From: Cardiocondyla obscurior
Lineage: Eukaryota > Arthropoda > Insecta > Hymenoptera > Formicidae
Length of the DNA stretch: 64,000 nucleotides
Reading direction: 5' to 3'
NCBI RefSeq assembly: GCF_019399895.1
Contig: NC_091879.1
Location: 620,001-684,000 of the forward strand
The notes under the pieces are model-generated. The model was not told the DNA's origin. It did no database searches and saw nothing but the letters and a program-made list of their open reading frames with translations. Shown one piece after another: positions 46,787-58,979 of the stretch. Each line of letters opens with the position of its first letter. The first letter of the stretch is position 1. Position numbers and translations under genes: made by a program.

Positions 46787-47747
46787 GTAAGCGTCTTTTC
46801 TTTTACAGAAAAATATCACGTAAAATAGATTTTTATTTTTTCCCCGTAATAAACGGCGTCGCAAATTTTAATTTTCGTAACACGAACGAACCACTTTTCG
46901 TATTATACGTCACGTACGTGTATTATAGCATATTTATTCGCGGCTCGCGCTGTTTACGTTGCGCGTGGTATACATTGTAGCGTTATTTACGCCGGACGAA
47001 ATTTCAGATAGAATGTGACGATAAGGCGCGGTGAAACTTTTCTGGGAAATATATTCGTCCTCATTGACGTGGCTGGCGGCGAAATTGAATTTTAATCGAA
47101 TTTTACATGTCAATCTACAATCTTACTCTTTACCGTAACAAGTAAATCGATTTTACCTGCAGCTGCGTGTTTCGTGTTACTAATAACTTGCGGCTATATA
47201 TATCCGACAAGATATTTACAATATACGTACGGAGTAACCAACGCCGCGATGATACTTAATTATGCCCCTGGGGATACTGGTCGCACTTTGTAATCGCTCG
47301 GTGAAAAATTTCCAGAGGAAGTATCGCTTTATAACGATAATAATAACGTTGTTGCGATCGTAGTATCGTCGTAATTATATCCACGTATGTATAATATATA
47401 TATATATGCATATCGAGTTTAGTCAATCGCGGCAAATCGTAGGTTTTGACAGGCCGTAACATGTTCATCTGTAATGATTTTGTTCCTCGGGGATGTCCGA
47501 TCGCGGTATTCCGTAAGGCGTAACGTGTTAACGGTATTCGTCGAGGCCTTAATTGTTTAAAGACGTTCGTGTCAACGGCAGCGAATTCGACATGATTCCG
47601 CGATTACAAAATTGCGTGGATTCACCACTGCCGTTATCCGAGACGGGACTGTGTACGGATGAAATTCAAGCGTGAAGCACGTCAAGCTGCTTGAAATGCC
47701 CGAGACATATCACGACGAGTTCCCCTCGTTCATTCCGCATGTTGCAG

Positions 47748-47757
47748 ATTATTCGAG
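47748..47757 (+). other. Likely start of the TTLL4 first coding exon (10 bases of 5' UTR)
   Basis: The pyrimidine-rich TTCCCCTCGTTCATTCC followed by GCATGTTGCAG is a good 3' splice site ending at 47747. This implies that transcription starts upstream and that the coding exon has only a short untranslated lead. Confidence 0.4.
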
Positions 47758-49742
47758 ATGGACGTGATCGTATATAATCAGCACGAAACTAACAGCATCG
47801 CGAGCAGCACCGACGGCGCCGAGACTCAGTACGACGAGGAGAGCGTGCCTGACCTCGATATCGACGGGGACCTGCTGTCGATCGACGATGAGAAACGGAA
47901 CAATCTGCCCTTTCGCAGGAGTCTGTTCGACAATGTGCCGCCGTACATCGCCTTCCAATCGTTCGACAGCAAGGTCAACTCTACGCTGCCGTACGAAGTG
48001 ACGACACATATGAAATGGCATCTCACTACGATAACGCCGATATTGGTGCGCCGCATCGTCGCGAATTCCGGTTACCGATTGATGAAGAAGTGCCGGTACT
48101 GGTGCGGCACCTGGGGCAAGCACATGAAGTCAATCTCTTACAAGAGCCTGAAGGAGTCGCAGAAGGTCAATCACTTCCCCGGGACCTTTCAGATCGGCCG
48201 GAAGGACCGTCTGTGGCGCAATCTCAGCCGGATGATGGTCAAGTACGGAAAGCGGGAGTTCGGCTTCGTCCCGCGCACCTACGTGCTACCTCAAGACATG
48301 CGTCTATTCCGTCAGGTGTGGGAGAAGAACGGCGGCAAGGAGAAATGGATCATCAAGCCGCCGGCGTCCGCCCGCGGCACCGGGATCCGCGTGGTCCACC
48401 GCTGGTCTCAGATACCAAAGAAACGTGCCGTCGTCGTTCAGCAGTATCTATCGCGGCCTATGCTGATACGAGGCGCCAAGTTCGATCTGCGGCTCTACGT
48501 GTTCGTCACTAGCTTCAATCCGCTCAAGGTTTACATATACCCGGACGGCCTCGTCCGCTTCGCCTCCGTCAAGTATAACGACGACATCAACTACCTCAGC
48601 GATCGTTTCATGCATCTAACCAACTACAGCATTAACAAGACTAGCGCGACTTACACCAGCAACGACTCCGCGGATTCTAGCACCGGCCACAAGTGGACTT
48701 TGAAGACTCTGTGGTCTTACCTCGAGCAAGAGAACGTGAACGTCGTCAAGATATGGGAGTCGATAAAAGACATAGTCATCAAAACGATGATAGCTGGCGA
48801 ATCGTCCATCAACACGCTAACGAGATCTAATACCACTTCGAGGTAAGAATAAATATTTCTGTCTTGTTTAATTTATTTTTCAATAAGCCAATTATAATTT
48901 CTTTTATTTTAAAAGATTTAATGCTATAACTATTTTGTTTTTAATTTTTAATAACGTTGCAAAAATTACACGGCAAAAGAAATAAAAATAAAAATGTCTT
49001 TCTCTTTCTTAAATAATTCTTTAAACAATTTTGCATTTTAAGATCAATGTTGGTTTTCATGTTAAAAAAAAAATGTAATTAATAATGCAATTAATAATTC
49101 TGCTCGCTTTTAATGTTTTTCTGACGTGACGCTTTTTGTTAAATCTTAAGGTATTGTTGCTATGAGCTTTTTGGCATCGATATTATTCTGGACGAGAATC
49201 GGAGACCGTGGTTGCTCGAAGTGAATATATCGCCCTCTCTACAGTCTTCCTCGCCTCTCGACATCGCGGTCAAGGGGCCCCTCATTAGAAACCTCTTTAA
49301 TATAGCCGGATACCAACTGCCCACGTGCATACCGGCGGAGGAAGCGGAGAAACTAGCCCAAAGATATCAGTTAGATCCGGTGTGCCAAGATTACAGACTG
49401 CACCGAACTACCCTCAGCTACCAAGAACGGCACAAACAGTCCTTGTACGCGAACTTGAGAAATCGCGAAGACTATCTCGATGAAATAATAGACGACTTAA
49501 CGCCCGACGACGTAAGACACTTAATCACCTACGAGGACGAATTAACGCAATTGGGGAGTTTTGAAAAAATTTTTCCGACAACTACTAGCCATCAGTACTT
49601 GCAGTATTTTGATATTCCGCGGTACTACAATATGCTGTTCGACGCATGGGAGACCAAATACGGTGATAATCGGGAGGAGGGAATCTCCCGACTGCAAAAG
49701 TTATGCAAAACCAAGTATCATCTAGAACAAGCAATTTTTTAG
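47758..49742 (+). CDS. TTLL4: Tubulin polyglutamylase TTLL4-like; join 47758-48842 and 49151-49742
   Basis: Two coding exons give 558 residues. Known function: ATP-dependent addition of glutamate side chains to beta-tubulin and to other glutamate-rich proteins such as NAP1. Seen: an acidic N-terminus (1-50); FPGTFQIGRKD (140-150); the nucleotide-binding KWIIKPP (196-202) and ARGTGI loop; VVQQYL (226-231); KFDLRLYV (241-248) with the conserved D and R; LTNYSINK (287-294); HKWTL (311-315); and, completed by the splice, YCCYELFGID and LLEVNISPSL, with D372, E385 and N387 as the expected metal ligands. The C-terminal FEKIFP...PRYYN block is TTLL4-like rather than TTLL5/6. Donor AG|GTAAGA and acceptor TTAAG|G keep the frame, splitting an Arg codon 2+1. 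The ATG at 47758 has G at -3 and G at +4; the frame is open upstream only to a TGA at 47692 with no other ATG. All catalytic motifs are intact. An extra upstream coding exon is possible, since vertebrate TTLL4 has a long N-terminus. Confidence 0.95.
48843..49150 (+). other. Intron of TTLL4
   Basis: 308 bases, very AT-rich, with GTAAGA at its 5' end, a possible CTGAC branch sequence at about 49121, and TTAAG at its 3' end. Removing it joins the two halves of the TTL domain in frame and recreates the conserved YCCYELFG motif right at the junction. Confidence 0.93.
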
Positions 49743-49995
49743 ATAGTAATCTTTTATTTTTTCGTTTCTCTTTCCTTTCATATACCATTTACAATAGCGA
49801 TACCGGCATCAAAAAGCCGCGGCGCCACGGCGTTCTCGTTGTGGGATCCTTTTTCGAATGCTACGCGCACTTTGTATACGGGTAAACGTACCATGTCCGT
49901 GTCTGTTAATTCGACAAGGAATCAAATTCATTATGTGCCTTTTCCCACGGTTGTGCGAATTTACTGCATTGTAATAAAATTTGTCTTTAATAAAT
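49743..49995 (+). other. Predicted 3' UTR of TTLL4
   Basis: A short trailer between the stop codon and the first poly(A) signals at 49973 and 49989. No Brd, K or GY boxes were noticed here, unlike in the E(spl) trailer. Confidence 0.55.
49973..49994 (+). terminator. Two poly(A) signals for TTLL4
   Basis: AATAAA at 49973-49978 and again at 49989-49994, about 230-250 bases after the stop. Further AATAAA copies near 50316 and 50357 could serve as alternative ends. Confidence 0.6.
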
Positions 49996-49999
49996 AATT

Positions 50000-52900
50000 T
50001 TTTCATTAAATTCTGACGCGGATTATTAAGGCTATGCTATTAGCCTTGCGATTTAACCACTCGCCCTCTTCCACGCTAAAAAAAAAAAAAATGTATCTTA
50101 AACTATATAATTTGAATCGGAATAAATTTGCAATTTCACGAACAGGTTTCACACGTGGATTTAAGATATCAAGCAAACGGAAGGTAAGCGAAAAACAAAT
50201 TTTTTTTTTTTACTTATTAATATAATTACATGTATGATACGTGAAGGATGATTTAAAAATCGCAGACGAGGCGAAAGTAAATAACGCGCGCGAGGGGCAT
50301 GTTCTGTAACGTATTAATAAAAACTGAAACCTGCAAAATTTGTCATTCGTCAATTCAATAAAATACATATTATATCGAATTTACTTGTTCGGTGGCTTCA
50401 ACTTCTTTGGCGGAACCGTGCGTCGACATAGTGCGCAAGACACTCATTATCGATAAAAACTCTTAAATTCAATGATAAGCAACAAGTAAGCGCGATGGCT
50501 TCAAAGGGATACGCTTGCACGGGAGTACCGGCCACGGTGAATTGTTGACAAGTCATCGTACCGAGAACGACGAGATGCTCGAACGTCTAATGGCGACGTT
50601 CTCTTACGAGGGCTGACCGGCGATAATAAAAAGTCAAAGCCGCCGATGCGTAAGAGTGCTAATGTAGCGACCGTGCGTAATTTTCAGCAATAAAAGCAAA
50701 ATTGCCTGACACCTGCTCTCGTAACACATAGAAAACGATCCCTCGTTCGGTCTGATTTATTTTTATCGTCCGTAAGAAATTCTAGTCAATAAATTAACGA
50801 CATATTTTTGTAAAAATATGAAGCTTTCAACCGAAATGACAAAAATTGAAATATCGGCGTGCTCGCAATTTTCTGAAGTGCGTAGAGCTCGAAAATTATA
50901 ACGCAAAGCTCGTAATTACAAGTAGAATCGAGCGAGACGAATCTACCTTGTAAGATCCACACGATTTTATGGCCTTAACCGCGCTGGGTTTAATAAATCC
51001 GTACTGACAATTTAATGTCTCTATTGTGACCGCGACAGTCGGCGGTACCGACAACTGTGCTTGATTAGGTTAATATGAAAGGGGACCAGATTTCTTCGCT
51101 TCCGCCCTTTAAATTCAATTACTGGCCGGGTACTCCGTCACTTAAAATATCATATATCAGTTTTGTCCGGAGGAAGTACGATCCGTGATAGAGTGACCAA
51201 ACCAATTGTCTTCAGAAATGAAGACAAGCCAGAGCGTTTGATTCGTTCAAATATTCTGTCTCGTTAAAGGCTAATTACCGGTGGCTTATTCGCGATGATT
51301 AATGTCCCGAAATAACGTTAACCCCTGACGTTTTATACACGAGTTCGGCGGAAGTGCCTCCTTATGGCAAGTCATATAGAAAATGTAAACGATTCACTTA
51401 CATCGAATATATTAATTATTTTATAATTTCGCGGAGGCAATAAGCGCCTTCGCAAAAAATAATTATTTACATTTAATTTTTTTTTCTTTGAGGAAAAAGA
51501 AAAAAATTAAAAAAAAAAAAGGGAAGAAGACAATATTTTATATCAATCGACGGGATGAAAATAATGATTGCATTTCGAGCGACGTTAATGGCAAACTTTT
51601 AGCTTTCGATTTTGGAGGCGAAATTATTCGAGGGCGATTTACATGGTGCACCGGCCAGGGGACACCCTGCCGTCGTTTGGAGACAATGGGCTCCGCTCGG
51701 TGCCACGACGGTCAACGAATTGATATCGTTATTGTAACGACATAATAGACGTATTTTCTTATTGAGATTGTAGCCCCGCGTATGTGTGTGACGTGCGCGC
51801 CGAGCCGGCCGGACCCGTCTTTATGAATGTATTCATTCATGCGAGCGGCCCGCGTGTGCGTTACGCAACCAACACAACGCAGATAGCGCGTAAGGCTAAG
51901 GACCCCGTTTCTTCTATGTGAGGACAGATCTCAAGGAGACTCTCCCGGCCGTTTGGAATACGGGACAGGTAGTTACGCATTTTTACGCGTTTTTATCGCC
52001 GCCCATTAACGAGGCTAGAGCTCTTTGTCTACCTTCCGTCCGACTTTTCGTCCGCGGGGCTTCGGTCTGGCCTAGAAAAAGCGCGAACCGTATCCGGAAT
52101 AATAAATTTCACATCGGTTCCAGGAATCGTGCGGGAAGCACTTTGGCCCATTTCGGATCAATCAAATCAAAATTATAAAATCGTCTTAATTGAGTCATTA
52201 AATCACACGTACAAGCGCGTGTGGGGGCGTCCGCACACGAATCGCGCTTTGTCACTTGATTAAATTGATACGGCGGTTTATATTTAATGAAAAGCTACCT
52301 CGTGGAAATTATTTTAAGTGATAAGAAGCAAATATAATTTTTAATATCGGAGAAATAATTAATTAAAACAGTAACAGCAGGCAATCGGACTCGCAAGTTT
52401 TGTTAATATAAGTCTTCCTGTTATAAGCTTCCGCGGTTTTTTTCCAGTGATAATGCGACTACAATAAATTAAAAAAAAATTATTTTTTATGCAGCGAGTA
52501 CCCGTCTCGTAGCTTTTATCGCTCTCTATTACTATTTCAAGTCTAATATTACGTAAATAACAATGGGGAAAAAAAAATGAGAAACAGAAAAGAAACAGAG
52601 TATTATTGAAAGTAAAATAACATTACAAAGTACTTCGCAGTTATCAGATAATAGGAAATTTTTTTTTATGTCGCCTTAGTTTGTGCGGTCCTTGTATAAC
52701 TTTGCGAACTCCGCGCGTGACGATTGTCGGGCGCGATTACAATATGTCCTCCGCACGTGTGCATAATTAGCGTGTCATTTATCATGACCGTTGGCTCGTG
52801 TACCGTGGTCTTGTATGATCATTCAAGGCCGTTCTCGGTCCACGAGTCATTCTAATGCCGCTTTACTACACCACAAGTGTAATTTCGACATATCTTCGCA

Positions 52901-55900
52901 TATTTAACTACGGCACGTGTCACGCGATCATGACATTATGCAATTATTTGCGTAAATGCACTTGATTATATGCGCTCCTCTAAAAAATTGGAAAAAATAT
53001 ACGAAAAAAATATTTTATTCTCGAACGACATAATTGTCGCAGCAAATGATTTCATCTCTTTCGATTAAAAAAAGAAATATATAAGTTAATCTTGGACTCT
53101 AATGTTAAACGTGTAAGAAGTTGATTTCCAGTTTCTTTGGCTCGCAAACATTCTTATGAACGTTGCTTTTTTACATTTGCGGGTAGATTTGCGTCAGACG
53201 TGTTCGAGATTGAGAGACGAACGACGAGACTAGCTGTCATAATTTTTTTTTTCTTTTCTTTTCATTATTTCTTAACACGCGCGTATCAGTTGCGGATTAA
53301 CGACCGTCCGTTCTCCATCGCGGCTGCTGCACGCGCGAAACCGGCTTGCGCGCTTGAGGAACGTACTCGACCCTGGGTAACGACTTAATAAACCGGCAAC
53401 GGCCACCGGCGTACGAGGGAGTGTACGAGGGGGAAGAGGAATGAGAGAACGGCCGCGGTGCGGGCGGATGCGAGCACGTGGAGCGGCGCGGGGGCATCGC
53501 GGTGGTCAGGTGCGTCGCGTGCCTCCCACCTCCGTCACGTAGCTAACTCGTGCTTTGTTTTGAGAAGGCTTAAGAGCGCTCGTTCCCACGCTTCCGCTTC
53601 GCGCGTTCTCCTCCCGTGCCTTGTGTCAAAATTCGTATTCGAGATACGGCGGACTCCCGATTATCTTCCCCCCACGCGGCGGTCGTCCGCATGAAATTTT
53701 GATCGCGGCCCGAAAGCTCGTTTCTCCCGGCGAATGCAATCACGCGCGGAGGCCGAGTCAACGGTATTTGCACCGATCAACGATTGAAATCGTCAACTTG
53801 GGCATTTTGCAAATTAATTAGAAATAATTGGAAGCGAAAGAAATATCTTACGATATCTATCTTCTCCCTGCAATCCATCTTTGCGATTACGAAATCCGGA
53901 TTTGGTTAATTGAATCTATAAAATGATCGGAAACGGAGTCGCGATTTATCGCGTCGGGCAGCTCGAGCGCCACGTGAGATTTTGCGCGCGAGTACGCGTG
54001 CACGCCGCGCTCGTGCGACGCGCGGCACGCTCGCCCTCGTCGCGATGCAGCGCGGCCTGTACATACATACGGATTGGATATACTATTGTTTCAGCATTAC
54101 AATAATCTTGACTACTCTTTTCTCGTCGCTGCGCCTTTCCGCCTCTCACTTATTCTCCTTCTCGCTCCTTTCGCCGGCTCTCACCGAGCGCACGAGTGTC
54201 GCTCCTCTTCTGGTTTCGCTCGCTCTTACGAGCTGACGCTGCACGCGCGATTACGAGGCTACGCATAGGCCGGACGGCTCCTTCGAATCGCGATGGACTT
54301 CCCACATACTTTCACGCCGCGCGCGTACGCTCGTGAGCCGCCGCCGCCTCCTTTTCCCGACCGACGAATATTGTCACGCAGCCTATTCCCATACACGAGG
54401 ATAAATCGCGCGCGTGCACGAAGCGTGCGCCGGCGATTTCACCGCGATAAACGGGTGTAATAAAAATTCTTTTTTTCTATTCGGCGACTTCTTGAATTTT
54501 TTATGTAGCTTTATTTTGCCAACAGGCTCTTCTCTATCGGATTGAAACAATTTTCTGTCGATTCTGGCGAGTTTCTCTTTTTTTTAAATTATTTTTTACT
54601 TTATTTAAAAGAAAAAAAATTAAGTAAAAGCAGCATAGAAATTAATTAAATAACTAATTAACTCAATATGTAAAATTATAATTATTTAAAGCGATTTATT
54701 AGAGGCGTCAAGCTTAATCAAATTTTTCAGAACTCTAGGGCAGCGCAGAAAAAATGTGGAACGTCGCTGTAATTTGAAGCCTCTCCCCAGAACTGGGGGC
54801 ACCGTGATATTAGAGCGTATCGGCACGCAGCGCGCGCGTGTACGCGTGCACACACGCCGTGGCGATGCCTAGAGGATTCCTACGGTTTTTCGTTCGGTTC
54901 CCACGGCCGGGGTGCGTCAGGTGGCTAGCGCGGGGTGCGCGCAACAACACCCCCCTTTCTTCACCCCACGAAATAGATGTAAACCCGCGGCTGAGAGAAA
55001 TCCCCGAGGCCCTGCCCCGGCCACCATTTTCGGCCTGCACGTGTGTATTCGCCGTGGTATGCCACCCTGGGCCCTATTCGCCTCACCCTCCGCTATTCTT
55101 CGCCATTTGTGAACACGACGCCTCGTAGTTGACCTATGACGATTCACCGCAATTGACGGGGCGATCGATGAATCGCGGCATTGTCGCGTTTCGCACGAAA
55201 GGCATCTGAACCTTTTGGAGAAATCGCCTTTCTTCGTTTAATATTGTTCCTTAATTTTAATGATTTTTTTTTTTTAGCTTAAAATATAATAACGTATTTG
55301 TTAATCGAATAATTTTTTTTGACGGACAATCTTCGCAACGTTTATCCGCCTGACTCGAAATACAATTGCGGGGCGCAGCTGATGTTGTAATTAATATCGG
55401 ACGAACTGGGCCAGTTGTCAGTAAAACCTCTGACGCATGTGTCACGCCGACTGATTGCGACCACACTTTTCTTAGGAGACATTTCGGCATTCGCAGACGC
55501 GTTTTTGCCAGACGCGATTTGGGCCGCGCGTATATATTCGCCGACGCGGGGGAGCCGTTCCCACGCGAGAGTTTCAGAAAATAACCGACGAAGAAATTCG
55601 TGGGGCCGGGTTTGCCCGCGTTGTTTTATTCTGCCGAATGTTTCGTCTTCGGCGGCTTCTCCTGACGTCACTGACCTAATTTCGTGCACGCCAACGGCAC
55701 CTTCGTGCCCGTGAATCCTGTTAAAGCACAGCCGTCGACCGACGTTTGCGCGAACGCATCCCTTTATGCTCCATATGTTATGAGTTTTCGCGGAAATAAT
55801 GAATATTAACCGCACGGCCGTTACTCACGCGGATCTTTTTCGCTTCTTCAACGTTTTTCGCGGAATCTGATATCTCCGTGGTCACGAATGAATCCGTTCG

Positions 55901-58560
55901 TTTCGGTAAGTGACAGGGAATCGCCGACGCGCCACCGCAGCTAGCTATCCGCTACATCGTCTCGGAACGATTCGACAGCGTTTCCGGCAAAGAGTGCGTA
56001 AGAGAACGTTACGGGCAACCGTTGTCGGCTGCGATTACATCGAACCCCGCTATGTCTCAAGAGGCTATGCCGTTGCCGCGGCAAAGAAAAGAAGGTAGAT
56101 CGCCACGGGATTCTTCCCACGTCGCCGTCATCATCGTCACCGCCGCTGTCGTCGTCGTCGTCGTTGTCGTTGAAACGTGCTGAAAGCGTGCTGCTCGCGT
56201 GGCCGTTACACGAGGGCGACAAAGAAAAAGGATAAAAGCGAGCGACTAGGCCTCCGTAATGCGTCGCGCGAGGGTTCCGACGATCTTTCTCACGGGCCAG
56301 ACGGAGGGAGGGCGTCAGGTGCACGCAGGACCTCCTTCAGGAAATACAACGGTTCCTTACAAGGATTCGCGACTTCTGCCTTCCCACGCTCCTTCAGTTG
56401 TAACGGCCAGATTCGAGTCCCTTCCTTCCCGCCGCCTATTCCGTCCTCCCCTGCACCCTCGTCCTTTTTTTTTCCTTTCTTTCTTTTTTTTTTTTTTTGC
56501 GCGCGCGCGTGACGAACAGCTTTGAATCCGTTCGGGGTGATCGAGACTCCGGGCGCACCGTAGTTGACCGCTTCGATAAATGTACGTCTGTATGGTAATA
56601 ATTGTAGGGCGAAGAGGCACTTGGCTGTATTAAAGGCATTTCTTCACCGGACAAAAAGTCCCGGTCGCGAAAGGACGAAGTGCGTGACGAAGCTACCTTT
56701 CCTTCTCCTCGTGGCCGCTTATCGATCGCGGACCATTTGCGCTTAATTAGCGGGCTACGCTTTTATCCGGTTTGCGCGATGTTTTGCGGACATGCACGCG
56801 CGCGTCCGCAAGTAGGTACAAGCCGTGAATTTATGTCTGTGCGCGCGGGCAGGGGGAAAAAGGGGTGGAAAAAAAAAAAAAAAAAGCGAAAACCGAAGCG
56901 GGAACAAGCGCGCTGTGCCGCGAACGAAGAAACGAATAATTAAAAATTTCTCTCCGTCAGATCGAGAAAAAGTACGGTCGTTCGCCCGTGTCGATCATTC
57001 GCGTTCCTGGAACAAATCGCACGTCGATGAAATCGCAAAAACGCGGATCGATTCGGTCGAGGGAGCGCTCGGCGGTGTACGGGGCTCGTGGCACTTTATT
57101 TGCGTTCGACTCTCACCGCCAAAGCGAGACCGTTCCAGTCTGGCGGTCGCCGAGATCCCCGAGGAGGCCGGAGATATTCAGGATCTGGATCGCGTCCGTC
57201 TCTTGTGTGCCCCTCTCATTGTGATCCATGGGAAGAGTCCCGCGGAGGTAGACGCGCTACCCCGGCGACTTCGCTTCGATCATTCGATTCGGGAGCAAGA
57301 GTCACCGCGCGATCGGCCACGCGTTTGTCGGAAACGTAAAGTTACGAGATCGTGGGAGTCCATTGAATTTGAGATTTTTATAATGCGCTTTTAACTAATG
57401 AAATTTGTAGAGAACGATAAACTGATCAAGTTCCGGCGAGAGTCCAAAGGAACGTATCGCTCGACCCGAATAAGATTCTTATTAAAGAACGAAAGAAATT
57501 GCAAGGCTGCATGTAATTACTAAATACTTGAGATCTTAAAAGCTTTCGACGGTATATTCGCAGGGCGGTAAAATTCTTATATGAAATTGCACGATCAAAC
57601 TATCGTATATCTCCCGCGAGAGTTTTCGTGCAATTTAAGGGGCGTAATTTTACAACACGCCATAATTGCTTAATAAGGCAAGCAGTTAAGTACGTCGTTC
57701 AATTGATTGCCGATCGTATATGGAAATTATATAGCGTTTATTGCCGAATTTTTAGCGATACGCCGTTTCGTTTATTTGCATAAGGTTCTTATGATCACCG
57801 CCTCCCAAAATCGTTGGTTCACTAAAATACATGAACGGTGCGCGATGCGCGAGTAAAATTCTACGTTTCGCGCGGAACGAACCGTGCATTATCCGAGTCT
57901 TTTCTCTCCCTCTCTCGTCTTTATCTCGAAAAGCAGGAAGCGCTGGCAGCCGTAATCTTCTACATTATGAAGATCGTGAGAGCCGATCCAAGGTGACGGA
58001 CGAGCACCCGTAATCGAGAAAGAGATCTCGAGCGAGAGCACCGACAACCGCGGCGACCACGTGTCAGTCACGCCGCTCGCGCTCACGTGAGGCGGTGAAA
58101 CAGGTTTCCCGGGGGCGATCCACGTGTGTGAAGCGGGTGGAATTTCTGAATTTCGTATCTCGTCCTCCATCTAGCCGCGAGGGGCAGCGCTTTTAATCGA
58201 CGCCGCGTAATGAGTGCGGCGGGAGATCAGTCGCCTTTCGCAGATTAACCGCGCGAGAATTATAGCCCGGGACGAGATCCCGCAACGAGGATCGGCGAGA
58301 GCCGCGATTGCTAATTTCGAAAATTAATTAGCGAAATAATAGGTTGCCGGGGCCGATAACAATTTTCTGCACGTGTTAAGTGAGAGAGAGAAAGAGAGTC
58401 GGTCGCCTTTATGATATTAGTAATGACGCTTGATTACGCGTTCTCTCGTCAAGCCGGCCGACGGGATGGAAGAGCGGGAAATCGAAGCTGCACGTATTTA
58501 TAACACCGGAAAAATCTTCGTCCACGCGTCGGCCACGCTTCAGGCGCGTCCTGGCACCAA
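50000..58560. other. Intergenic, no gene seen right of TTLL4
   Basis: AT-rich to about 53200 and 54450-54760, CpG-rich at 53290-54440 and 54790-55110. An A17 run lies at 56869-56885 and a T15 run at about 56484-56498 next to (GC)n. A good donor, TTCG|GTAAGTG, occurs at 55904 without a recognisable exon. The 189-codon open frame at 56825-57394 starts in the A-run and has no domain. Confidence 0.4.
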
Positions 58561-58572
58561 CATGATCATTAG

Positions 58573-58974
58573 CGGTCGCCGCGAATAGCCGGTTACACGC
58601 GAATCGACCCCGAACGACGTCGGGCCCTGCGGATCGTGCGCCTCGTGGGAACAGAACGGCCGTCCGCGCTGGAGCGTTTCAGGAAGCTCTTCGTGTTCCG
58701 CTCCCGCGGCCACCGAGAAAAAGAGAGCCGTGGTCTCTTCTCTAACGACGACGTTCCGTGCCGTCTCATCCCGGCGACTCCTCCTTACGCTCTGAATCAC
58801 TTCGACGACGACGCCCACGCTCCAATCGGCATCCTCAACACCCGGGAAAATGGAGATTTGTCGAGTGCAAATAAGAGCAAGCTCCGTAATTATACTACAC
58901 ATATATGCTCGCGGGTTTATGATGCCGTTTCGTTAAAAGATCCGGATTTTTTGTACGATTTTAACAAGATGTAA
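58573..58974 (+). CDS. Unrecognised candidate coding exon (partial)
   Basis: An open frame of 134 codons whose first two thirds (to about 58860) read like protein. It is rich in C-ending codons (my rough count gives about 70% G or C at third positions), with a basic segment (RFRKLFVFRSRGHREK) followed by a polar, acidic one (LFSNDDVP, LNHFDDDAHAPIGILN). No domain is recognised. There is no ATG in the first part and no strong acceptor, so it would have to be an internal exon of a gene with other exons elsewhere. The opposite strand (58902-58540) is also open in the codon-aligned frame, so one of the two may be only a shadow. The tail after about 58890 looks like intron read-through. Confidence 0.25.
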   Translation, partial: RSPRIAGYTRIDPERRRALRIVRLVGTERPSALERFRKLFVFRSRGHREKESRGLFSNDDVPCRLIPATPPYALNHFDDDAHAPIGILNTRENGDLSSANKSKLRNYTTHICSRVYDAVSLKDPDFLYDFNKM

Positions 58975-58979
58975 TAAAT

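Noticed and set aside
48015..48512. 165-codon open frame inside TTLL4.
   Set aside because: Out-of-frame shadow of the conserved TTL domain.
58540..58902. Minus-strand open frame of 120 codons opposite the candidate exon.
   Set aside because: Codon-aligned antisense of a possible exon. Its composition is less convincing, though it cannot be fully excluded.
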